Origin: Flavobacterium sp.
Lineage (GTDB): Bacteria > Bacteroidota > Bacteroidia > Flavobacteriales > Flavobacteriaceae
DNA length: 64,000 bases
Reading direction: 5' to 3'
Assembly (NCBI RefSeq): GCF_028689845.1
Contig: NZ_JAQVCH010000011.1
Coordinates: forward strand, 1 to 64,000
Part shown: positions 51,535 through 59,504 of the stretch, piece after piece
Layout: each line of letters opens with the position of its first letter
Numbering within the stretch: the stretch's first letter is position 1
The notes under the pieces: generated by a model
Databases searched by the model: none
What the model saw: only the letters and a program-made list of their open reading frames with translations
What the model was told of the DNA's origin: nothing
Position numbers and translations under genes: made by a program

Positions 51535-52719
51535 ATGGATATTTTACTTGTTTTTATCGTTTTATTCATCTTAACACAAGTACTGCTTGGTAGTTTAGCT
51601 CGTAAACACCCGTTTATGAACACGAAAATGTTGAACTACTTATATTTTTATCATTTGTTATTCTTTTTGGTCTATTATACCTACACATTATTTAGTCCTT
51701 CCGATTCAAAACAGTATTATTATGTAGCAAGTAAAATTGGAAATGATTGGCCTGAATTGTTTGAAAGTGGGACTAATTTTATTAATTTTTTAGCTTCTCC
51801 ATTTGTGCAAGCGGGACTCTCGTATGAATCGTTAATGCTTATTTTTTCTTGGTTTGGCTATGTAGGATTTGTTTATGCGTACCTTTTTATGCGTGAAAAC
51901 ATTCCTGTCGACGTGAAAATTTTTGGCAAATATGATTTACTTACGGTCTTATTGTTTTTGCCCAATATGCATTTCTGGACGGTTTCTTTAGGAAAAGGAT
52001 CCGTTATTTTTATGGGGTTAATGATTTTTACCTATGCGGTAAAATTGCCTTTTAAACGCATGCCGTTGTTAATCATTGGTGGTTTTTTTGTGTACATGGT
52101 TCGGCCACACGTGATGCTTTTTATGTTGGTTGCTGTGATGGCTGGGTTGTGGTTTGGAAAAGCTAAAATGAGTTCTGGATTAAAATTTTTAATGATTGTT
52201 GCTTCTATTGGTTTTTTAGCCGCCGCAAGTAATTCTATTTTAGCAGTAGCTAATTTGGAGAATTCAGAAAACGTAATCACTGATTTTGAGGTTTTTGCAG
52301 ATGCTCGTTCTATTGGTTTGTCCGAAAGTGCAGGTTCTGGTGTGGGGATGACAAATTATCCATTACCTGTCAAATTATTTACGTTTTGGTTTCGGCCACT
52401 TTTTGTGGATTCACCTGGATTTTTAGGAATTTTTAGTTCCTTTGAAAATTTACTCTATTTAATTTTATTCGCTAAAATTTGCAACAAACGATTTTTACGC
52501 TTTTTCAGAAAATCGGTGTATATGGTCAAGATGTCTGCCATTGCGTTTTTACTGACTTCCTTTGCCATGACCTTTGTAATGTCTAACTTAGGAATTATCA
52601 TGCGACAAAAATCGATGGTGATGTATTTTGCTTTTTTTGTCATTTATTACTTTTTAGCTCAAGAGCAATATGATAAACAACAACAACTTATAATTTTAAA
52701 TCAAACCGCAAATGAATAA
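51535..52719 (+). CDS. Polytopic membrane protein, EpsG/Wzy-like putative polysaccharide polymerase (paralogue 1)
   Basis: Many TM segments; DSKQYYY, LPNMHFWTVSLGKGSVIF, VRPHVMLFMLVA, SNLGIIMRQKSMVMYFAFF; cluster context. Confidence 0.65.
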   Translation: MDILLVFIVLFILTQVLLGSLARKHPFMNTKMLNYLYFYHLLFFLVYYTYTLFSPSDSKQYYYVASKIGNDWPELFESGTNFINFLASPFVQAGLSYESLMLIFSWFGYVGFVYAYLFMRENIPVDVKIFGKYDLLTVLLFLPNMHFWTVSLGKGSVIFMGLMIFTYAVKLPFKRMPLLIIGGFFVYMVRPHVMLFMLVAVMAGLWFGKAKMSSGLKFLMIVASIGFLAAASNSILAVANLENSENVITDFEVFADARSIGLSESAGSGVGMTNYPLPVKLFTFWFRPLFVDSPGFLGIFSSFENLLYLILFAKICNKRFLRFFRKSVYMVKMSAIAFLLTSFAMTFVMSNLGIIMRQKSMVMYFAFFVIYYFLAQEQYDKQQQLIILNQTANE

Positions 52720-53665
52720 AGGAAAATTAGTTATTTCACTTGATTTTGAATTGGTTTGGGGTGTGTTTGACCATATTACACTTTCAGATAAAGTGACTTA
52801 TTTTGACAATACACGAAACGTATTACCCAAAATGCTTGCCTGTTTTGAGAAATATAAGATGGAAGTGACTTGGGCAACAGTAGGAATGCTTTTTAATGAA
52901 AACTGGGAGGAATGGATGACCCATGTGCCTGAGCAAAAACCCACTTATTCTAATTTAAATTTAGATGCGTATGCCTACGGTATAAATCATCAAAAAAGCG
53001 GTTTAGACCGATTCTTTTTTGCACCTGAGTTAATTAGAGCAATCCAACAAACACCAGGTCAAGAACTAGCTTCGCACACCTATTCCCATTACTATTGTTT
53101 GGAAGAAGGACAAACGAAAGAGCAATTTGAACAAGATTTAGATTTAGTCATTAAAATGGCAAAAAAAGCAAAGACAAGTATGCAATCGCTTGTTTTTCCT
53201 AGAAACCAATGGAATCAAGCCTATTTAGAAAGCTGTTTACAATCGGGTTTGACACAAGTGCGTTCCAATCCGGCTGTTTGGTTTTGGAACAATCCTAATC
53301 AAGCGTCTTTGGTTACCAAATTATTCCGTACAGGCGATGCCTATTTACCTTTAAGTTCCATGGTTTATGGAACAGAACACGTAAAAACAACCACGGTAAC
53401 AGCTCAGCCTGCTAGCCGATTCTTGCGACCACATCATCGTTTTTCGATAGCCAATACACTCCGTTTACAACGGATAAAAAACGAAATGACTATCGCAGCT
53501 CAACAAGATAAAGTTTATCATTTGTGGTGGCACCCGCATAATTTTGGTGATTATCCCGAAGCATCGATGCAAGCCTTAACGGAAATAGCCCTCTTATATC
53601 AAGTTTTAAACGAACAATACGGAATGCAATCGGTCAGTATGGCCAATTTGCCTTTACAACTTTAA
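52712..53665 (+). CDS. Polysaccharide deacetylase (NodB-like) family protein
   Basis: LVISLDFELVWGVFD, EVTWATVGMLF, QELASHTYSHYYC, WWHPHNFG. Confidence 0.87.
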   Translation: MNKGKLVISLDFELVWGVFDHITLSDKVTYFDNTRNVLPKMLACFEKYKMEVTWATVGMLFNENWEEWMTHVPEQKPTYSNLNLDAYAYGINHQKSGLDRFFFAPELIRAIQQTPGQELASHTYSHYYCLEEGQTKEQFEQDLDLVIKMAKKAKTSMQSLVFPRNQWNQAYLESCLQSGLTQVRSNPAVWFWNNPNQASLVTKLFRTGDAYLPLSSMVYGTEHVKTTTVTAQPASRFLRPHHRFSIANTLRLQRIKNEMTIAAQQDKVYHLWWHPHNFGDYPEASMQALTEIALLYQVLNEQYGMQSVSMANLPLQL

Positions 53666-53669
53666 TCCC

Positions 53670-54803
53670 TTGACAAATTCTGCTATCAAAAATTTCTTTT
53701 CCACCTTTTGGATTTCTTTACAAAATCCGCAAAGTTTGGTTTTTAAAGGGGTGTTGTTGTGTTGGCATTTGCTTTTTGTCTTGGTAGCTTGGAATGACCG
53801 GGTTAAAAGAGGGATTTCAGATGCTCATTTTTATTGGGCAGAAAACCACACTATTGCAGATAAATCTTGGTTTTCCTTTTTTTATTATGGTTCTGATTTA
53901 TTAGTTTTCTTCAATTATCCTTTTATTAAATTGGGAGTGCCTTTTTGGTGGGGATTTCTTCTCTATGGAATCCTGGGCTATTTTGCAATTTTGAAGTTTG
54001 TAGAATGGATTAGCTTGCTTTTTGGCACTAGATTTCAAGTGGGTTCATTCAATATATTACTTTTGCTTTTTTTTTGGCCTAATTTGCATTATTGGACCGC
54101 TGTTTTAGGAAAAGAACCCCTTGTTTTTTGGAGCTTAGTCGTTCTTTTTTTAGGAATCACCAAACAACAATTTCGAAATTTTTCCTTTTGGATTGCTGTT
54201 TTAGTCTTGTTTGCTATTCGTCCACACGTTGGTTTATTGTTGTTAGTAGCCGGAACAACGGCCTATTTAATAACCGGAAAGGAATCACTTTTTTCTAAAG
54301 CTAAAAAAGCTTTTTTGTTGATTCCAATTGGCCTCTTGTTATTTTATATGGTGTTACAACTTAGTAAAATTCGTTATTTTAATTGGGATCGCATACTGCG
54401 TTTTAATCGCGGGTCATTAGTCTCTTTTGATGATTCGGGTTCCTATGTTCCGATGGAAACCTATACCGTTTTTTATCGTGTTGTTTCTTTTTTCTTCCGT
54501 CCTTTTTTATGGGAAGCCTATGATTTTAAAACCCTATTAGTTGGTGTCGATAATTTGATTTATTTACTCTTTCACGCTGTGGCCATTGGGCTGCTTATTT
54601 GCAATTTTTCAAAATTAAAAGCACTGCAACTCCCAATGTGGTTTTATACTGCCGTAATTTTTACGTTACTTTGCGGATTCATTTTTATTTTTCGCTATGC
54701 CAATTTGGGTATTTTTATGCGAACAAAAATAATGTATGCTCCTTTTATGGCCGTAGCTTTGCTGTGGATCATGCGGGAAATAAAAAACGTAAATAAAAGC
54801 TAG
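53670..54803 (+). CDS. Polytopic membrane protein, EpsG/Wzy-like putative polysaccharide polymerase (paralogue 2, TTG start)
   Basis: Many TM segments; WPNLHYWTAVLGKEPLVFW, IRPHVGLLLLVA, ANLGIFMRTKIM; same motif order as CDS 51535. Confidence 0.62.
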   Translation: MTNSAIKNFFSTFWISLQNPQSLVFKGVLLCWHLLFVLVAWNDRVKRGISDAHFYWAENHTIADKSWFSFFYYGSDLLVFFNYPFIKLGVPFWWGFLLYGILGYFAILKFVEWISLLFGTRFQVGSFNILLLLFFWPNLHYWTAVLGKEPLVFWSLVVLFLGITKQQFRNFSFWIAVLVLFAIRPHVGLLLLVAGTTAYLITGKESLFSKAKKAFLLIPIGLLLFYMVLQLSKIRYFNWDRILRFNRGSLVSFDDSGSYVPMETYTVFYRVVSFFFRPFLWEAYDFKTLLVGVDNLIYLLFHAVAIGLLICNFSKLKALQLPMWFYTAVIFTLLCGFIFIFRYANLGIFMRTKIMYAPFMAVALLWIMREIKNVNKS

Positions 54804-54804
54804 C

Positions 54805-55962
54805 TTGGAAGCAACTCAAAAAAAACTCATTCGAATTACCACCGTTCCTTTATCATTGGATAAATTGTTAGAAGGGCAATTAAAGTATATGCAAAATCAC
54901 TATAACGTGATTGCGATTTCATCTGAAAAAGACTATTTGGAAAAAATCGGAAAAAGAGAAGGTGTAAAAACGCATCATTTAGAAATGACTCGTCAAATTA
55001 CACCACTAAAAGATTTGTTGGCTCTTTTAAAACTAACCTGGTTTCTGATTCAAACCAAACCAGAAATTGTTCATTCGCACACTCCTAAAGCTGGAATTGT
55101 TGGCATGATGGCTGCTTTTTTAGTTCGAGTGCCTAATCGTTTCCATACTGTGGCAGGTTTGCCGCTACTTGAAGAAAAAGGAAAAAAAAGAAAAATTTTA
55201 GATTTTGTTGAAAAACTAACCTATTTCTTTGCAACCAAAGTTTATCCCAATTCAAACGGATTAAAAGAAATTATTTTAGCGAATGGCTATTGTAAACCAA
55301 CAAAATTGAAAGTTTTAGCTAATGGCAGTACTAATGGTATAAACACAAATTATTTTTCTCCAAACCATTTTACTTTTGCTCAAAAAGAAGCCTTAAAAGA
55401 GCAATGGGGCATTAAAGAGACCGATTTTGTCTATATTTTTGTGGGGCGTTTAGTCACCGATAAAGGGATTAATGAATTAGTCGCTGCTTTTAAAAAGCTA
55501 AAGCTAAATCATGCCAATGCAAAATTGCTTTTAGTTGGGCCGCTAGAAACCGCATTAGACCCTTTGCTTTCCACAACACTGGAAGCGATTGAAAATGTAA
55601 AAGAAATTATTTCCGTTGGTTATCAACAAGATGTTCGCTTGTTTTTTGCCATTGCCAATTGTTTGGTTTTTCCGAGTTATCGTGAAGGTTTTCCGAATGT
55701 GGTGATGCAAGCCGGAGCGATGGGTTTGCCTTCGATTGTTTCGGATATTAATGGGTGTAATGAAATTATTATTCCACATGAAAATGGTGTAATTATTCCC
55801 TCTAAGGATGAAAAAAAACTATTGGAAGCGATGATTGCCTTGAAGGAAAACAAGGCTTATTATGAAAAATTGCAACTAAATGCTCGCCCTATGATTGTTA
55901 ATCGGTATGAGCAGAAAGTGGTTTGGGAAGCGTTGTTGAAGGAATATGAAGGGGTGGATTAA
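54805..55962 (+). CDS. Glycosyltransferase, GT4-like (TTG start)
   Basis: PEIVHSHTPKAGIVGMMAAFLV, FVGRLVTDKGINELVAAFKKL, VFPSYREGFPNVVMQAGAMGLPSIVSDINGCNEII. Confidence 0.91.
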   Translation: MEATQKKLIRITTVPLSLDKLLEGQLKYMQNHYNVIAISSEKDYLEKIGKREGVKTHHLEMTRQITPLKDLLALLKLTWFLIQTKPEIVHSHTPKAGIVGMMAAFLVRVPNRFHTVAGLPLLEEKGKKRKILDFVEKLTYFFATKVYPNSNGLKEIILANGYCKPTKLKVLANGSTNGINTNYFSPNHFTFAQKEALKEQWGIKETDFVYIFVGRLVTDKGINELVAAFKKLKLNHANAKLLLVGPLETALDPLLSTTLEAIENVKEIISVGYQQDVRLFFAIANCLVFPSYREGFPNVVMQAGAMGLPSIVSDINGCNEIIIPHENGVIIPSKDEKKLLEAMIALKENKAYYEKLQLNARPMIVNRYEQKVVWEALLKEYEGVD

Positions 55963-56326
55963 CGATTGCTGATTTTTGATTATTTTGGAGGATGGAACAC
56001 GGATTTAATTGATGAAACGGATTTTCACGGATTTTTATTATAGGGGTTTCTTTTGCTTTAATTAAAACTCCCTTACCACTCGTCTGTCATTCCGACGCAG
56101 TAGGGATCTCAAAGTTTGAGAAATTGATTGAGAATTAATGCGGAGATTCCTCCTTTGTCGGAATGACAAAAAAAAGAATGACAAAACGAGGAGGAAAAGG
56201 TTTGCGGAATTGATTGCGGAGATTCCTCCTTCGTCGGAATGACAAAAAAAGGAAAAATAGTATAATAGGAGAAGAAATACGCTCACGTTCTTGTCATTCC
56301 GACGCAGGAGGAATCTTCGCTTATTT
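55957..56326. repeat. Direct repeat copy 1 (~370 bp)
   Basis: Aligned by eye to 56435-56804 at constant offset 478 with about 5 substitutions and no indels. Confidence 0.93.
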
Positions 56327-56795
56327 CCATAATGATAAATAATAAAACGAGTAATAATAAATCGAATAACCTTTCCACTCACTTATAATTCCGTCGCAGG
56401 AGCAATCTCCACAAAACGTACTAACAAGCAGAATGATTAACGATTGCTGATTTTTGATTATTTTGGAGGATGGAACACGGATTTAATTGATGAAACGGAT
56501 TTTCACGGATTTTTATTATAGGGGTTTCTTTTGCTTTAATTAAAACTCCCTTACCACTCGTCTGTCATTCCGACGCAGGAGGAATCTCAAAGTTTGAGAA
56601 ATTGATTGCGAATTAATGCGGAGATTCCTCCTTCGTCGGAATGACAAAAAAAAGAATGACAAAACGAGGAGGAAAAGGTTTGCGGAATTGATTGCGGAGA
56701 TTCCTCCTTCGTCGGAATGACAAAAAAAAGAAAAATAGTATAATAGGAGAAGAAATACGCTCACGTTCTTGTCATTCCGACGCAGGAGGAATCTT
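56086..56795. repeat. Cluster of nine copies of a 25-nt motif GTCATTCCGACGCAGGAGGAATCTC in both orientations
   Basis: Plus: 56086, 56293, 56384 (degenerate), 56564, 56771. Minus (GAGATTCCTCCTTCGTCGGAATGAC): 56143, 56219, 56621, 56697. Confidence 0.92.
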
Positions 56796-56804
56796 CGCTT
56801 ATTT
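56435..56804. repeat. Direct repeat copy 2 (~370 bp)
   Basis: See copy 1. A ~33 bp partial third copy of the left end (GATTAACGATTGCTGATTGTTGATTATTTTGGA) is at 56843-56875. Confidence 0.93.
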
Positions 56805-57000
56805 GTCATTTTAATGCAAAAAATGAGTAACAGTGAATTGATGATTAACGATTGCTGATTGTTGATTATTTTGGAACAAATCATTTTATGACATCCAAAA
56901 CGGGTTCTAATTAGCTTAATCTAAAGAGCAATAAGCGATTTGCAACCACAATTAATAATGAGAAATAAGTCCTGTTTTTTCATTCCAAAAAAAATATCCT

Positions 57001-57008
57001 TACTTTTG
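57001..57008 (+). promoter_or_regulatory. Possible Bacteroidota -7 element upstream of the PglC-like gene
   Basis: TACTTTTG matches TAnnTTTG, 22 nt before ATG 57031; no clear -33 TTG at the expected spacing. Confidence 0.35.
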
Positions 57009-57030
57009 TAGCTTCAAACGAGCGATTAAT

Positions 57031-57633
57031 ATGTACCAAAACGGGATTAAACCATTTTTTGATTTTATTTCTGCATTTTTAGGGTTATTGCTTTTATCTC
57101 CTTTTTTTCTTTTTATCTTTATTTTTCTTTTTTTTGCAAATGATGGTAAACCCTTTTTTATTCAGGCTCGTCCTGGAAAGAACGGTAAAATTTTTAACAT
57201 CATCAAGTTTAAAACGATGAATGATAAAAAAGATGAAAACGGTAATTTATTGCCCGATTCCGAACGCTTAACTGCCGTTGGGTCATTTGTGCGAAAGAGC
57301 TCTTTAGACGAAATTCCGCAATTGCTCAATGTGATTAAAGGCGATATGAGTTTGATAGGACCACGTCCTTTGTTGACTCATTATTTACACTTATATAGCG
57401 ATTTTCAAAATAGAAGACACGAAGTTAAACCCGGTATTACGGGTTGGGCTCAGGTGAATGGAAGAAATGCCATTTCATGGGATAAAAAATTTGAGTATGA
57501 TGTTTGGTATGTGGACCATGTTAGTTTTATATTGGATGTTAAAATCTTATTTAAAACCGTTTTGAAAGTGATTAAAAAAGAGGGTATTAATGCTGCAGAT
57601 GCAGCCACAATTGAACCGTTTGATGGTAACTAA
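57031..57633 (+). CDS. Initiating sugar-1-phosphate transferase (PglC/bacterial sugar transferase family)
   Basis: N-terminal membrane segment; PFFIQARPGKNGKIFNIIKFKTMND, RKSSLDEIPQLLNVIKGDMSLIGPRPLL, VKPGITGWAQVNGRNAISW. Confidence 0.93.
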   Translation: MYQNGIKPFFDFISAFLGLLLLSPFFLFIFIFLFFANDGKPFFIQARPGKNGKIFNIIKFKTMNDKKDENGNLLPDSERLTAVGSFVRKSSLDEIPQLLNVIKGDMSLIGPRPLLTHYLHLYSDFQNRRHEVKPGITGWAQVNGRNAISWDKKFEYDVWYVDHVSFILDVKILFKTVLKVIKKEGINAADAATIEPFDGN

Positions 57634-58243
57634 ATTTACTTTGTTTGGAGCCAGCGGACATGGCAAAGTTATTCTTGATATTTTGCAGACCGCAGGATTT
57701 GAGGTTAGTGCCCTGATTGATGACAATCCAAAACAAGCTGAACTATTTGATGTTCCTATTTTGAATTCTTCTCAAAGTGTGCTTAATCCAACCGATGCCG
57801 TTATTATATCTATCGGAAACAATAAAGTGAGAAAACGATTGGCCACTGAATTACCTGTTCATTTTGGAAAGGCTATTCATCCTTCAGCCATCATTTCTAA
57901 ACAGGCATTTCTTGGAGAAGGAACTGTCGTGATGGCGGGAGTACTCGTGAATCCAAGTGCTCAAATAGGAAGACATTGTATTTTAAATACCGGTGCAATT
58001 ATTGAACACGATTGTCAAATTGGCGACTTTGCTCATGTATCACCTGGTGTTTCTTTGGCTGGCAATGTTATCGTTGGGGAAGGAACGCATGTTGGTATTG
58101 GCACTTCTGTTATTCAAGGCATAAAAATAGGGAAATGGGCAACCATAGGAGCAGGTACAGTGGTTATTCACGATGTGCCAGATTATGCTGTGGTTGTTGG
58201 AATTCCAGGAAAAATAATAAAATATAATCAACACGATGAATAA
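57623..58243 (+). CDS. PglD/NeuD-family sugar acetyltransferase
   Basis: KFTLFGASGHGKVILDIL, hexapeptide-repeat C-terminus (GAIIEHDCQIGDFAHVSPGVSLAGNVIVGEGTHVGIGTSVIQGIKIGKWATIGAGTVVIHDVP). Start ATG 57623. Confidence 0.9.
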   Translation: MVTKFTLFGASGHGKVILDILQTAGFEVSALIDDNPKQAELFDVPILNSSQSVLNPTDAVIISIGNNKVRKRLATELPVHFGKAIHPSAIISKQAFLGEGTVVMAGVLVNPSAQIGRHCILNTGAIIEHDCQIGDFAHVSPGVSLAGNVIVGEGTHVGIGTSVIQGIKIGKWATIGAGTVVIHDVPDYAVVVGIPGKIIKYNQHDE

Positions 58244-59378
58244 TTCAAAAATTTGGTTGTCTTCCCCTCACATGGGCGGAACGGAACAACAGTATGTTAA
58301 AGAAGCCTTTGATGCCAATTGGGTAGCTCCACTAGGTCCTAATGTCACTGGTTTTGAAGAAGCAATAGAACACTATTTGAAAGGCGATTACTATGTTGCC
58401 GCATTGAGTTCAGGAACAGCCGCTCTTCATTTAGGATTGATTTTATTGGATGTTAAGCCCGGCGACGAAGTGATTTGTCAAACCATGACTTTTTCTGCCT
58501 CGGCAAATCCAATTGCTTATTTAGGAGCAACACCTGTATTTATAGATAGTGAGTCTGAAACTTGGAATATTTGTCCGAAAGCTTTAGAATTAGCTATTGT
58601 AGATCGAATGACTAAAGGTAAGAAGCCAAAAGCGATTATTGCTGTACATTTATACGGAATGCCATATAAAGTAGATGAAATTAAAGCAGTTGCAGAAAAA
58701 TTTGACATTCCGGTGTTAGAAGATAGTGCAGAAGCCTTAGGAAGTACTTACAAAGGAAAGCATTGTGGAACTTTTGGTGCTCTTGGCGTTTTGTCTTTCA
58801 ACGGAAATAAAATTATTACCACTTCAGGTGGAGGAGCATTAGTTGCTTCTACTAAAGAATTGAAAGAAAAAGCGGTCTTTTTAGCTACGCAAGCCCGAGA
58901 TGCTGCACCGCATTATCAACATAGTGAAATTGGCTATAATTACCGATTAAGTAATATTTGTGCAGGAATAGGTCGTGGTCAAATGGAAGTCTTGGATGAT
59001 CATATCGCTATGCGACGAAAAATGCATGCTTTTTACACCGACATTTTCAAAGCTATACCTGGTGTGACCGTCTTTTCGGAGCCGAATGAAAATTATTTTT
59101 CAAACCATTGGTTGAGTGCAATTGTGATTGATTCTACTAAAACCAATGGCGTTACCCGCGAAGATTTACGATTGGCTATGGAGGCGGAAAATATTGAATG
59201 TCGACCGTTGTGGAAGCCGATGCATTTGCAACCGATATTTGCTAACTCTCCTTATTACGGTAGTTCTGTCTCTGAAAATCTGTTTAGCGATGGCTTGTGC
59301 CTACCTTCTGGTTCAAATTTAACGGATGTAGAACGACTTCGTATACAGTCTTTAATTAAAAAAGTTTTTAACCAATAG
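58236..59378 (+). CDS. DegT/DnrJ/EryC1/StrS aminotransferase (PglE-like)
   Basis: LSSPHMGGTEQQYVKEAFDANWVAPLGPNVTGFE, LEDSAEALGSTYKGKHCGTFGALGVLSFNGNKIITTSGGGALV. Confidence 0.93.
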   Translation: MNNSKIWLSSPHMGGTEQQYVKEAFDANWVAPLGPNVTGFEEAIEHYLKGDYYVAALSSGTAALHLGLILLDVKPGDEVICQTMTFSASANPIAYLGATPVFIDSESETWNICPKALELAIVDRMTKGKKPKAIIAVHLYGMPYKVDEIKAVAEKFDIPVLEDSAEALGSTYKGKHCGTFGALGVLSFNGNKIITTSGGGALVASTKELKEKAVFLATQARDAAPHYQHSEIGYNYRLSNICAGIGRGQMEVLDDHIAMRRKMHAFYTDIFKAIPGVTVFSEPNENYFSNHWLSAIVIDSTKTNGVTREDLRLAMEAENIECRPLWKPMHLQPIFANSPYYGSSVSENLFSDGLCLPSGSNLTDVERLRIQSLIKKVFNQ

Positions 59379-59504
59379 ACTAAAACAAGCATTAAATTGA
59401 TTTCATCAAATAATTTTGTGGTGCATATTAATTTTAAGATAATTTTAAGGTTTTTATAAAAATTCCTTACATTTACACGTTTGACTATCACTATTTGAAT
59501 CATT

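Noticed and set aside
56062-56382. Minus-strand 106-aa ORF
   Set aside because: It is the translation of the inverted 25-nt repeats (RRNDK, CHSDEGGIS peptides). The same peptide recurs in 56540-56884 because of the duplication. Treated as non-coding repeat.
55957-56875. Repeat block as an insertion sequence
   Set aside because: No transposase ORF, no terminal inverted repeat framework and no evident target-site duplication; called as repeats only.
56540-56884. Minus-strand 114-aa ORF
   Set aside because: Same repeat-derived translation as 56062-56382.
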